Below are positions 14,396-22,434 of a stretch of DNA of 33,136 bases, piece by piece (position 1 is the stretch's first letter; each line of letters opens with the position of its first letter). The notes below the pieces were generated by a model. It was not told the origin of the DNA. It ran no database searches and worked only from the letters and a program-made list of their open reading frames with translations. Source of the stretch: Syntrophus sp. (in: bacteria). GTDB lineage: Bacteria; Desulfobacterota; Syntrophorhabdia; Syntrophorhabdales; Syntrophorhabdaceae. The stretch is from assembly GCA_013824835.1 (NCBI GenBank), contig PNOM01000027.1:1-33136 (forward strand). The letters are read 5' to 3'. The position numbers were made by a program, and so were the translations under genes.

Positions 14396-14680
14396 ATGCA
14401 CAGCGTAGCAGAGTTTATAGAGACCAGAAAATGCATTGAGACACTCACCAGGCAGATTATCCTGTCAGCCGAAAATAATGCAGTACAAAAGTCAAAACAG
14501 GATCTTGATGAGGCAAACAGGCAGCTGGAGATACTCAGGACCATGGTGGCCAATGATGTGCAGGTAATCGTGGTGGATCGTCTCACCAGACAGCTTACAA
14601 GCCTTGGCACGAAGGTTGAAACAAAGGTAGCGAAGAAGAAGCCTGTGAAGAAGAAATCGAAGACAGAGGCTGAGGGGTAA
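14396..14680 (+). CDS. Small lysine-rich coiled-coil protein, function unknown
   Basis: A 94-residue cytoplasmic protein that I do not recognise. Residues 1-70 look like two amphipathic helices ('NAVQKSKQDLDEANRQLEIL', then 'VVDRLTRQLTSLGTKV'). The tail (75-94) is strongly basic ('KVAKKKPVKKKSKTEAEG'), which suggests binding to nucleic acid or an acidic partner. The ATG has a modest AAGGGAAG ribosome site. It follows the glnN terminator by about 170 bases, so it is probably transcribed separately, and it converges on the exopolysaccharide cluster. No homology-based function is offered. Confidence 0.65.
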   Translation: MHSVAEFIETRKCIETLTRQIILSAENNAVQKSKQDLDEANRQLEILRTMVANDVQVIVVDRLTRQLTSLGTKVETKVAKKKPVKKKSKTEAEG

Positions 14681-14717
14681 TTTTCAGTTCAAAGCGCATT
14701 GCCTTGTGTATGGAGGA

Positions 14718-15791
14718 CTACCGTCCGTAGGGGAGATAAGGCGGGGCAGCAGGGTTTTTTACCCGATTAAGCACAATTCCGAGAATCTTCTCTTTAGGGA
14801 GCAAATCGAGTGCTTTCTGGATATCCCGAATGGATGTCTTATTGGCTTGCACAACTACGAGAATGTGATCAACCAATGGGGTGAAAGCAAGGGCGTCTGC
14901 CCCTGTCAGTATTGGTGGTGCGTCAAACAGGACATACCTCTCGGGATAACGCGTCTTCATATCAGAGACAAGCTCTTTCATCTTTGGCGATCCAAGAAGT
15001 TCTGCGCTCTCCGAAAATGGCCTTCCCCCAGAGATAATTGTCAATTTGTCGATTCCTGGCCACAGGATCAGTTCGGCGATAGAGGTATCCTTCAGGAGAT
15101 AATCGGTTAGCCCCTTCTCACTTCGGATGCCCAGAAGTTTGTGAACGTTCTGTCGCCTCAGGTCGCAATCGACCAGAAGGGCAGTCTTATTGTAATCCTT
15201 TGCCAACGTCAGGGCAAGGTTTACGGACGTCAAGGTCTTTCCTTCCCCAGGAAGCGCGCTTGTAATCATAATAGTATTTCCATTATCAGCACCGGTTTTG
15301 TGTAAAATGCGTGTGCGCAACACCCGGTAATAATCCATCTCCAGACTTTCTGAAGAAAGGGCCACACAACGGTTATCCATACAAAACTTAGCGTTGAGGT
15401 CCACCTTACGGGACTGAGAATAGGCGTGAGAAACCCATCCTGCTTTATGTCTATCCTCATTGTCAACCAAGGTCTCTTGAGTATCCGATTGAGAATTGAC
15501 AGGAACAGTGTTTTCCGCCTTCGGCGTCTCCTCGTTTGTGCTAAGGTTTTCTTCTGGCAATAACACCCGTAGCTCAGGAGGCTCCGGTATTTTTTTGACC
15601 TTTTTTGACTGTCCCTTGGGTTTGTCCCCGATGCCACGAGAAATCTTCTTTGTTGCCTTTTTCTCATCCCCATCGCCCTTCACGGTTTTATTTCTTGATA
15701 TTACCTGTGGCTCAGGAGGCTCCGGTGTTTTTTTGACTATTCTTAACCGTCCCCTGGGTTTGTCCGCTTCTTTTGTCTTCTTAATTGGCAT
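14718..15791 (-). CDS. BY-kinase (CpsD/CapB-type tyrosine autokinase) of the exopolysaccharide system
   Basis: A 357-residue cytoplasmic P-loop kinase. Walker A is SALPGEGKT (178-186), Walker A' is ALLVDCD (204-210) and Walker B is YVLFDAPP (286-293). In such systems it works with the Wzz-like membrane partner, encoded immediately upstream in the transcript (15807), to control chain length and export. Tyrosines near the end (PPYLPYGR) may be the autophosphorylation sites. The first 120 residues are an unusual Lys/Pro/Glu-rich extension carrying two copies of a 'VKKxPEPPE' module, encoded by a 62-bp direct repeat. The ATG lies about 15 bases after the wzz-like stop, consistent with one operon. 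Confidence 0.9.
   Translation of the reverse strand: MPIKKTKEADKPRGRLRIVKKTPEPPEPQVISRNKTVKGDGDEKKATKKISRGIGDKPKGQSKKVKKIPEPPELRVLLPEENLSTNEETPKAENTVPVNSQSDTQETLVDNEDRHKAGWVSHAYSQSRKVDLNAKFCMDNRCVALSSESLEMDYYRVLRTRILHKTGADNGNTIMITSALPGEGKTLTSVNLALTLAKDYNKTALLVDCDLRRQNVHKLLGIRSEKGLTDYLLKDTSIAELILWPGIDKLTIISGGRPFSESAELLGSPKMKELVSDMKTRYPERYVLFDAPPILTGADALAFTPLVDHILVVVQANKTSIRDIQKALDLLPKEKILGIVLNRVKNPAAPPYLPYGR
15566..15765. repeat. 62-bp direct repeat inside the tyrosine kinase gene
   Basis: Bases 15566-15627 and 15704-15765 are near-identical 62-bp copies 138 bp apart (46 codons, in frame). They share the core GCTCAGGAGGCTCCGGT and the end CTTGGGTTTGTCC/CCTGGGTTTGTCC. They encode the duplicated Pro/Lys-rich module of the kinase N-terminal extension. 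Confidence 0.85.
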
Positions 15792-15806
15792 CGAAAGACC
15801 TCATTG

Positions 15807-17402
15807 TTAGATCATAAATTTTCTTACCAGTCTGGCCCAAAGGATATTGAGATCCAAAACGAAGAAATGAAGAACGAAAATGCCCACAACCACAGAAACG
15901 GCGGTCCCTATCAGCATAATCACCTTTCTCTTTCCTCTGAGGGTCCTTTCTCTATCAGTGATAATCTCCGGTATGCTTGCAAGAACCGGAATTTGAATGA
16001 TTGCATAAAGGTCCCGCTCGTTTCGCACCGATTGGTCCATAAATTCTCTGAGAGAGACGGTGCCGACCCCTGCCCCTATACCGAGGAACACTCCGATCAG
16101 TATTATGGCCGGAATATTTGGTTTTATAGGTTTTTCGGGAAATCGCGCAGGATCCACCATGGTGAAACGCTCCCCCATCTGCCCTTTTTCGAGGCCCTGG
16201 GCAACCTTTGCTTCCATGGTTTTTCTCATGAGATCATCGTATTTTGCCTGGGCATTATTTCGCTCAGTCATAAGGGTTTTGTATTCCTGATCAACCCTTG
16301 GGGAAGCCTCCTGGCGTCGTTGATAATCATTCCTCTTCCTGGAGAGTTCCTCCAACTGTCTCTTTGCAGATTCTATATCCGCCTGTGTCCCTGCGAGCTG
16401 CGACGAGAGGGCAACATACGCTGGATTGTCAGGCTGATCAGTAACCGATATATAGGATTTTTTTTGGCCTCCTGCAGAGGCTTCCTGTTCCGATACCTTT
16501 AGCCTTTTTTCCAGTTCTGCAATTTCAATCTTAATTTTGGCAACGTCCGGGTGTTTATCAGACACGCGGCTCGTCAACTGCAAGAATTTTGCCTTGAGTT
16601 CCTTGAGAAGGGTCCTGTCCTGATTAGCCGCATCAGTGGGGATGGTCGCGAGCTGGGCCTGAAGGTAACTCTCCTTCTCTTTAAGAGTCCGAAGTTGATC
16701 TCTCATTTGTTTGATATCCTGTTCTGTCCTGTCCAGGCCCATCAAATTTGTCGCAAGGAGTTCCGGTAGAGAATTGATGTGTTTCTCTTTGAAAGAGGCA
16801 ATAAGGGCTTCGTATTTAGTTAACTGTTCTTTAACTATTGCTGCCTCATCGCCGAGAAATTTGGATGCCCCTTCTGTCTGCTGCTCCCGCACCTTGAGAT
16901 TCTCCTCCAAATAGAGGGAGGCGAGGACATTCGCCACTTTTAATACCATCTCCGGATTCCTTCCGTCATATGAGACAGTGAAGGCAGTCGTAGCCGTGAC
17001 TTTAGCTCCCGTACGACGATCAACTGTATCGGCGCTTATGGCGGTAAATTTAATGTCTTTGTGCATCTTAGCGATCACATCTTCCTTTGCCCATTTTTTT
17101 CTTTCCTCAGGATAGAGGTCAAACCGGTTTATAATCTCGATGAGTTTTGTAGAGCTCATTACCCTCTGGCTGATCGCCTGAAGCCGCTGTTCCGCGTAGC
17201 TTGTGACAGTGGCCATTACCAGCTCTCGGGGAATCTCCTGCTCCTCGATAAGGATTGTTGATGTAGACCGGTAAATACGGGGCAAAAACCGTACAGCTAT
17301 TACAGTAATTGTGAGAACTATCAGAACAGGAACGATAAAACTCCACTTTCTCCTCTTCAGGATTGCAACGTACTCACCTATTGTCTTAGAGTCTTCGTCC
17401 AT
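15807..17402 (-). CDS. Wzz-type chain-length determinant / polysaccharide co-polymerase
   Basis: A 531-residue inner-membrane protein of the Wzz family, like the chain-length proteins of exosortase-linked exopolysaccharide loci. TM1 is about residues 22-42, preceded by 'IGEYVAILKRRKW'. A long periplasmic coiled-coil region spans about 150-410. A Pro-rich segment 'ARFPEKPIKPNIP' leads into TM2 (about 430-450), and a further hydrophobic segment lies at about 487-510. No kinase domain is attached; the separate BY-kinase downstream provides it. I start at ATG 17400-17402; the codon before it is TTG. Heptamer-like repeats fill the 135-bp gap upstream, and no strong ribosome site is seen. Confidence 0.9.
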   Translation of the reverse strand: MDEDSKTIGEYVAILKRRKWSFIVPVLIVLTITVIAVRFLPRIYRSTSTILIEEQEIPRELVMATVTSYAEQRLQAISQRVMSSTKLIEIINRFDLYPEERKKWAKEDVIAKMHKDIKFTAISADTVDRRTGAKVTATTAFTVSYDGRNPEMVLKVANVLASLYLEENLKVREQQTEGASKFLGDEAAIVKEQLTKYEALIASFKEKHINSLPELLATNLMGLDRTEQDIKQMRDQLRTLKEKESYLQAQLATIPTDAANQDRTLLKELKAKFLQLTSRVSDKHPDVAKIKIEIAELEKRLKVSEQEASAGGQKKSYISVTDQPDNPAYVALSSQLAGTQADIESAKRQLEELSRKRNDYQRRQEASPRVDQEYKTLMTERNNAQAKYDDLMRKTMEAKVAQGLEKGQMGERFTMVDPARFPEKPIKPNIPAIILIGVFLGIGAGVGTVSLREFMDQSVRNERDLYAIIQIPVLASIPEIITDRERTLRGKRKVIMLIGTAVSVVVGIFVLHFFVLDLNILWARLVRKFMI

Positions 17403-17432
17403 CAATCGCCCAGGCTTATTGGATATTTTATT

Positions 17433-17535
17433 AATATATTCGTAATTAGTATATTAGCATATTTGCATATGCACTACAAAATTTAACCGTCCCCATTCCC
17501 CAATTACGAATTACCGGTTACAAATTACCAATTAC
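17433..17535. repeat. Heptamer tandem repeats upstream of the wzz-like gene
   Basis: Bases 17501-17535 are five 7-base units (CAATTAC, GAATTAC, CGGTTAC, AAATTAC, CAATTAC). A second, more degenerate A/T-rich set with the same period runs through about 17433-17470. They occupy most of the gap between the outer-membrane barrel gene and the wzz-like gene. Confidence 0.65.
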
Positions 17536-17540
17536 AAATT

Positions 17541-19067
17541 TTACTCAAAAAACCTATGTTGCAAGTAGAAGCGAACCATAAACAGATTTCGGCTCGCAAC
17601 CTGGTTGGTTGCATTATTTAGATATCTTACATAATTATAGGAAGATTCCACAAAAAAGTCCTTTGACACTGTGTAGCGCAGCGTGGGGCTCACCGTTAAT
17701 GTTTCGTAGTCTATCTTGTTTGCCGAGAACTCGCTTTGATCAGATTTGTTCAGGATATAGGATGCGGTAAAAATCCCGCTTAACTCATAAGTAAAACGCC
17801 TGTCCATGTTAAATGAGAACATCGTACGTTCTGTAGCGCCTACTTGGCCGTACGCAGGGGCAACATCCCTCACTACTGCGAAATTCATATTTGTTTTTTC
17901 CCCCTTATAGACAAGGGCAATTTGACCGGTTCCGCCGAGGCCGTTGCTCTGTTTCTGTTCGGGAGGCAAAAAGTAGGAGGGCTGAAAGGTAAATTGAGAA
18001 TTGGTATACCGGAGGCCTACATCTATCGTAACATTCCAGAGTTCGTTAAGCTGCCGGACCAGACCTACTGTGCCGGTATAGTTGTCAATCTGTGTGCCTG
18101 TAAAAAGATAGTGGGCAAAACCAAAATTTACCCTTGTTTTTGTATTGTTCGCGAGATAGGCAAGGTCATGAATGAATCCAAGATTCACTGTATTTGATTC
18201 CATATCGACAACCTTCGTTTTTTCATAAGTATCTTTCAAGTAATCGTAGGATAATCGCGCGGCAGTTGTTTCTGAAAAGGCATAATCAGTGGTAAGACCG
18301 TAAATCTGCCGGTGACGTTTTAAACTGCTCAACACAAGGCCGGTCGTAAACAGATCGCGGTCAGGTCTCGAATCCTGAATGTAATCCCCACGCCCTGTAA
18401 AACTGAGCCGGGGATTTACCACATAGCGAAGGGTGCCCCGGTATGTCTGGTCCGTTGCATTCAATTCGTTGTTTTTCCAGTAATACCGTTGATCAAGTCT
18501 CGCAAAAAGGCTCATTTCAACTGCTTCGGTTTTCTTAGCTATTTCTATCTGAGGCGATGCAGTACTGACAAAATCTTCTGTAGTTGACTGGCGGCGCGGT
18601 TGAAGATAGATGTTATCGTTATATTCCTGCTTTATTTCGAGGGACGGCACCAATCTCAACTCATCGGACAGGGTATTAACAAAAACCTTTTTGGTTGACC
18701 GGTCTTGCTGCAGCGGAAAGGCGCTCTCACCATACTTATTCGCTGAGAGGGGAGAGGGGACCTGTTTAAACTCGTCAAGGGTGCTTACAAAATCGTTTTT
18801 CGTCAACCGGTCAACGGGCCGGATAACCATTTTGTCAGGATGCTCGTGCTTTGTCTTAAGAGGCGGTGCTTCTCTGGGATCGTCAGGACGTGTGCCACCA
18901 TCGGATTCGTGTTTTGTCCCAAGAGGCGGTTCGAGTATAAAATCATCCGCCCTCACTTCCCTTGAAAGAAGAACCGTCAGGACCAGCACAAAGATACATG
19001 TCAAGAATAGGCACATATGCACATTTCTTGCAAAACTATTCACCAATTTACCAATATATCGATTCAC
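17541..19067 (-). CDS. Outer-membrane beta-barrel protein of the exosortase/exopolysaccharide system
   Basis: A 508-residue exported protein. Signal segment residues 17-40 (cleavage likely after VRA). The C-terminal 350 residues alternate polar and aromatic strands ('RGTLRYVVNPRLSFTGRGDY', 'ETLTVSPTLRYTVSKDFF') and end 'VRFYLQHRFFE', as in PEP-CTERM-associated outer-membrane barrels, where it may pass polysaccharide. 'LVPSLEIKQEYNDNIYLQP' is the usual first strand of that family. Upstream of it, residues 40-135 hold three degraded copies of the same module (phrases like DFVSTL, VFVNTL and KTKHEHPDK), so the N-terminus has expanded. The start is GTG 19065-19067 with a weak GGGGTGGG site. A lone alternative GTG lies 9 codons in. 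Confidence 0.8.
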   Translation of the reverse strand: MNRYIGKLVNSFARNVHMCLFLTCIFVLVLTVLLSREVRADDFILEPPLGTKHESDGGTRPDDPREAPPLKTKHEHPDKMVIRPVDRLTKNDFVSTLDEFKQVPSPLSANKYGESAFPLQQDRSTKKVFVNTLSDELRLVPSLEIKQEYNDNIYLQPRRQSTTEDFVSTASPQIEIAKKTEAVEMSLFARLDQRYYWKNNELNATDQTYRGTLRYVVNPRLSFTGRGDYIQDSRPDRDLFTTGLVLSSLKRHRQIYGLTTDYAFSETTAARLSYDYLKDTYEKTKVVDMESNTVNLGFIHDLAYLANNTKTRVNFGFAHYLFTGTQIDNYTGTVGLVRQLNELWNVTIDVGLRYTNSQFTFQPSYFLPPEQKQSNGLGGTGQIALVYKGEKTNMNFAVVRDVAPAYGQVGATERTMFSFNMDRRFTYELSGIFTASYILNKSDQSEFSANKIDYETLTVSPTLRYTVSKDFFVESSYNYVRYLNNATNQVASRNLFMVRFYLQHRFFE

Positions 19068-19143
19068 TGACCCACCCCGTTATTATTCCGATAGACCAAT
19101 ATACGAATTGCCAATTACCCATCTGTCTTGCCCTTCGCCGGCA

Positions 19144-19821
19144 CTAAGGGACCATGACCACGTCGCCGGGCTTCAGTTGAATATTTTGTTCCAGTCGAAT
19201 ACCGTTAGCCACCTCGTCATACCGGAAATCAAAAACCTTTGTCTTCCCGCCCTCCTGACGAAATATCTTAATACTGTTCCTTTTCGCAAAGGGATTCAAT
19301 CCTCCTGCCATAGAGAGGGCTTGCAGGACATTGACATATTTGTTGAGCATAAACCGATTCTGTCCTGTGAAGTTTACACGGCCTATCACGTATACTTCCA
19401 TGCTGTTCACTTGTTTTACCTCGACAGAGAGCACGGGCTCAGGGATATAGGGGGTAAGCTTTTCCTCTATCTCTTGTTTTATCTGAGCGATCGTTTTTCC
19501 CGCAGCAACAAGTTGTCCTACTAAAGGAAAGGAAATCTTGCCATCAGGAAGAACAGCAACCGTCTTAGTGAGAGTTTCGTCCCTCCATACAGAGATGTCG
19601 AGAAGATCTCCGGGGCCTATAAGGTAATCGGTCCCCGTTTTAACCGCTGCAAGGACCGGTTTTTCGGAAATATCCGGACCTGGCGTGTCCTGCGCAGCCT
19701 TAAGCGGCGACACTGCAAGACATAACAGCAACATAAGGGCTAAGAGGTAATGCGTGGATGCGTGGATGCGTGGATGCGTGGATGAAGCCAAACGGAAAAA
19801 CAATAAAACCTGTTCAATCAT
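19144..19821 (-). CDS. Wza-like polysaccharide export protein with SLBB domain
   Basis: A 225-residue outer-membrane/periplasmic export protein. The Poly_export domain (about residues 60-140) opens 'DYLIGPGDLLDISVWRDETL' and contains 'PDGKISFPLVGQL'. An SLBB domain follows ('VYVIGRVNFTGQN', about 150-215) and ends 'LKPGDVVMVP'. The start (ATG 19821) has a strong AGGAGGG site 6 bases upstream. The N-terminal leader MIEQVLLFFRLASSTHPRIH continues 'ASTHYLLALMLLLCLAV'. Its middle is encoded by four tandem copies of an 8-bp unit, so copy-number change would frameshift the gene. No lipobox Cys is visible. It sits between the TPR lipoprotein and the outer-membrane barrel genes. Confidence 0.92.
   Translation of the reverse strand: MIEQVLLFFRLASSTHPRIHASTHYLLALMLLLCLAVSPLKAAQDTPGPDISEKPVLAAVKTGTDYLIGPGDLLDISVWRDETLTKTVAVLPDGKISFPLVGQLVAAGKTIAQIKQEIEEKLTPYIPEPVLSVEVKQVNSMEVYVIGRVNFTGQNRFMLNKYVNVLQALSMAGGLNPFAKRNSIKIFRQEGGKTKVFDFRYDEVANGIRLEQNIQLKPGDVVMVP
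19751..19782. repeat. Octamer tandem repeat (TGCGTGGA x4) inside the Wza-like gene
   Basis: Four perfect consecutive copies of TGCGTGGA on the plus strand, with a partial fifth (TG). They lie within codons about 14-24 of the minus-strand export gene, in the signal region. The period is not a multiple of three. Confidence 0.95.
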
Positions 19822-19838
19822 GTTATCCCTCCTGTCAT

Positions 19839-22235
19839 TTACAGCTTTTCAAGCGTTTTTTTCGCTTCTTCTTTTCCCTGGAAGTTTTCTTTGGATGCGC
19901 ATGCCTTTTTCAACAACTGCCTCGCCTCATCCAGCCTGTTAAGCTTGTAGAGCACCATGCCCATATGGTAGGTAATGGCAGGATTTTCAGAAGCCTTTAT
20001 ATTGGCCCTTGTGATAAAATCATTAGCCTGGCCCGTATTCCCCTTCCTGTAGTAGATCCACCCTATGGTATCCAGGATAACTGCATCGTCAGGATGCAGT
20101 TTGTTGGCTTTCTCTGCTAACTCAAGGGCCCTATCAAGGTCTTTCTTGTCCTGTCCATATTCACTAAGCAAGAATGCCAGATCATTTGCAGCCGGCCAGA
20201 GGTCGGGCTGTTTTTGCAGGCCTTTTTCGTAGATATCCATGGCCTTTTGGTGGTCTCCGGTCTGTAAGTAGATCCTTCCCAGAGTCAGGTAGGCCCTTAT
20301 GTTATCCGGGTTTGCCTTTAAAGACTCTTCCAGTTTTTTCGCAGCCGTGGCTGCCTGTCCTTGGTTAAGGAGGACGGTTGCAAGGTTATTGTAGGGCGGC
20401 GGCCAGAGGGGCTGGGCCTCGATTGCCTTCCGATAGGCCTCTTCGGCCTTTGCATAATCCTTCTGAGCACCGTATACCTGCCCCATGAGGTTGTATGAAA
20501 AGGCATCCCCGGGGTATTGTTTAATGCGTCCCTCGCAGAGAGATAGCGCATCTCCATATTTCTTCTGCACCACATATGCCTGAATCAGGGCAGAGAAGAG
20601 CGTCGGGTTCGCAGGATTTAAACGGACTGCCTGTTCAAACTCAGGGATTGCCTTATCCCATTTCCCCTGATTCACATAAAATTCGCCCATCTTGACATAT
20701 CCGAGGGGTATGCCCGGTGCTTTTCGCTTGATATCAGAGTATTCACCTTCGGCCCTCTTCACATCTTTCATGGCGCCATAAAGGTCACCGAGATCTGCCT
20801 TAATTTCCAGGTCATCAGGGCTATTCTGGAACACCTTTTTTAACGACTCCTCTGCCTTCTTGTAATCCTTTTGTATTGCATAGAGTCTCGCCATAGCCCT
20901 TAGCACTTCTTTTGATTGGGGATTTATACGCTGGGCATTTTTAAGTGTATCGAGGGCAAGGTTCCATTCCCGATTTATCCCATGGGCCTCAGCAAGAGAT
21001 ATATAGCCTGCAATAAACTGTGGTCTTTCGGTAATGACAGCTCTGAGCTCCGGGATAGCATTCGCCCCGTCTCCCTGCTTGAGCAATATACTTCCCTTCG
21101 TGAACCGGCCTTCAAGGCTTTTGGGATTGGCTGCAAGCACTTCATCTACGTATTTTCTGGCCTCCACCAGTTTATTTTGCATCATGTATATATTGGCAAG
21201 GGCGTCCTTGGTCTTTATAATGTCCGGGTTTTTTGAATCCTTTTCAAGGGCAAGGCACTCATTGAGCCGCGCGAGCGCCTTGTCAGTCATATTGGACCGT
21301 ATGTAGAATTCGCTTATGGCAAAGCGAAGCTTAAAGCTTTTCGGGTTCAGCTTTATCCCTTCGTCCAGTTTCTGGATCGCAACCTCTGGTTTGTTCCGCA
21401 TAATATAGAAGGCAGCAGTCTGTATCCAGGTATCCTCATTCTTCGCGTTGGAGGAGAGGATGCCATCCAGCAGTTCTGTTGCCTTCTTTTCGTTGCCGGA
21501 CTCCCAATAGAGCCCAGCCAGGGTAATCTTGTGGCGATCATTCTTTGGCTCCATCGCGATAATCTTCTCAACCCACTTTATCGCATCATCAGGGCGCTTA
21601 TTTTTAACATATATATCTACTAAAGCGAGGAACAGCATGGTTGATTTAGGGTTTACATCAATCCCCTTCATGAGGGTTGTCTCCGCGCCTTTTACATTCT
21701 GTTCCTGCAGGAACGCAGATGCAAGGATGAGAAATGCGTCCGGCTGTGTAATACCAGCTGTGATACACTCTTCCGTGAACCGGCGCGCTCCGGAGATATC
21801 TTTTTGAGCGAGCAAGGCTGCTCCTTTCAGCAGCAGGGCATCTTCGTTCCGCGGCTCCTCTTTGAGGACGAGGACTGCTTTCTCCATAGCCTTATCAGGC
21901 GCTCTCCCGGCAATAAAAAGCCTGCCCAGTTGAATCTGGGCCTTTAAATGGCGTGGATCAAGGTCTATTGCCTTTGAAAGTGCGCCATAGGCGCCTTTTA
22001 TGTCCTCTTTGCGGATGGAGACCATTCCGAGCATATAGTATGCATCAACAAATTTCGGATCAATCTGGATGGCATTCTTGAGTTCAAGGCCTGCCTTCTG
22101 ATAATCACCCTTTTCATAGAGCGCCTTCCCCTTGTTGAAGAATTTCATTTTCTTCTGTTCCGGCCCGCCGCAGCCTGCAACCACAATACCTATGATTAAA
22201 ATGAACAACAGCGAGAGGTGTAATTTTGTTTTCAT
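19839..22235 (-). CDS. prsT: TPR-repeat lipoprotein, PrsT-like
   Basis: A 798-residue lipoprotein: signal peptide with lipobox VAGC (Cys22), then about 20 tetratricopeptide repeats across the whole length (recurrent 'A...Y......P......L...Y...G....A', for example 'AKAEEAYRKAIEAQPLWPPPY'). It matches the TPR lipoprotein found with exosortase/PEP-CTERM exopolysaccharide loci, thought to organise export or assembly in the periplasm. The start is ATG 22233-22235 with AAGGAG 6-7 bases upstream. It is preceded by two TTGGTAA heptamers and followed after 17 bases by the Wza-like gene, consistent with one operon. The symbol is by analogy. Confidence 0.88.
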   Translation of the reverse strand: MKTKLHLSLLFILIIGIVVAGCGGPEQKKMKFFNKGKALYEKGDYQKAGLELKNAIQIDPKFVDAYYMLGMVSIRKEDIKGAYGALSKAIDLDPRHLKAQIQLGRLFIAGRAPDKAMEKAVLVLKEEPRNEDALLLKGAALLAQKDISGARRFTEECITAGITQPDAFLILASAFLQEQNVKGAETTLMKGIDVNPKSTMLFLALVDIYVKNKRPDDAIKWVEKIIAMEPKNDRHKITLAGLYWESGNEKKATELLDGILSSNAKNEDTWIQTAAFYIMRNKPEVAIQKLDEGIKLNPKSFKLRFAISEFYIRSNMTDKALARLNECLALEKDSKNPDIIKTKDALANIYMMQNKLVEARKYVDEVLAANPKSLEGRFTKGSILLKQGDGANAIPELRAVITERPQFIAGYISLAEAHGINREWNLALDTLKNAQRINPQSKEVLRAMARLYAIQKDYKKAEESLKKVFQNSPDDLEIKADLGDLYGAMKDVKRAEGEYSDIKRKAPGIPLGYVKMGEFYVNQGKWDKAIPEFEQAVRLNPANPTLFSALIQAYVVQKKYGDALSLCEGRIKQYPGDAFSYNLMGQVYGAQKDYAKAEEAYRKAIEAQPLWPPPYNNLATVLLNQGQAATAAKKLEESLKANPDNIRAYLTLGRIYLQTGDHQKAMDIYEKGLQKQPDLWPAANDLAFLLSEYGQDKKDLDRALELAEKANKLHPDDAVILDTIGWIYYRKGNTGQANDFITRANIKASENPAITYHMGMVLYKLNRLDEARQLLKKACASKENFQGKEEAKKTLEKL

Positions 22236-22246
22236 GTGTACTCCTT

Positions 22247-22260
22247 TTGGTAATTGGTAA
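22247..22260. repeat. Heptamer repeat TTGGTAA x2 upstream of prsT
   Basis: Two exact copies of TTGGTAA (22247-22253 and 22254-22260) lie immediately upstream of the prsT ribosome-binding site, in the 3' flank of the HEPN fragment. Confidence 0.5.
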
Positions 22261-22428
22261 TCAGATGCGTGCCTTCATGGTATTGATAAAGTTGTTTAGA
22301 TTTCTTCCCAGGACTTCTAACGACTCGGAATTTTCGTTGTATATCTCATGCGCGATAAGATCCCTTTGGTGCAATAATGTGAACCAATGTTTTGATTCAA
22401 GCAGTGAGCCTCGTGAGTTATAATACAC
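22261..22428 (-). pseudogene. Fragment of a HEPN-domain protein
   Basis: A 55-codon frame (GTG 22428 to TGA 22261) encodes VYYNSRGSLLESKHWF and then 'TLLHQRDLIAHEIYNENSESL'. The R-x4-H of RDLIAH after a Trp-containing helix is the signature of HEPN domains (HepT-type ribonuclease toxins and nucleotidyltransferase partner proteins). Full proteins are about 110-140 residues, so only the C-terminal half remains. It begins 6 bases after the wecA stop without a ribosome site. No partner nucleotidyltransferase gene is seen. Most likely a decayed toxin-antitoxin remnant, though a short expressed protein cannot be excluded. Confidence 0.5.
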
Positions 22429-22434
22429 CAATTA

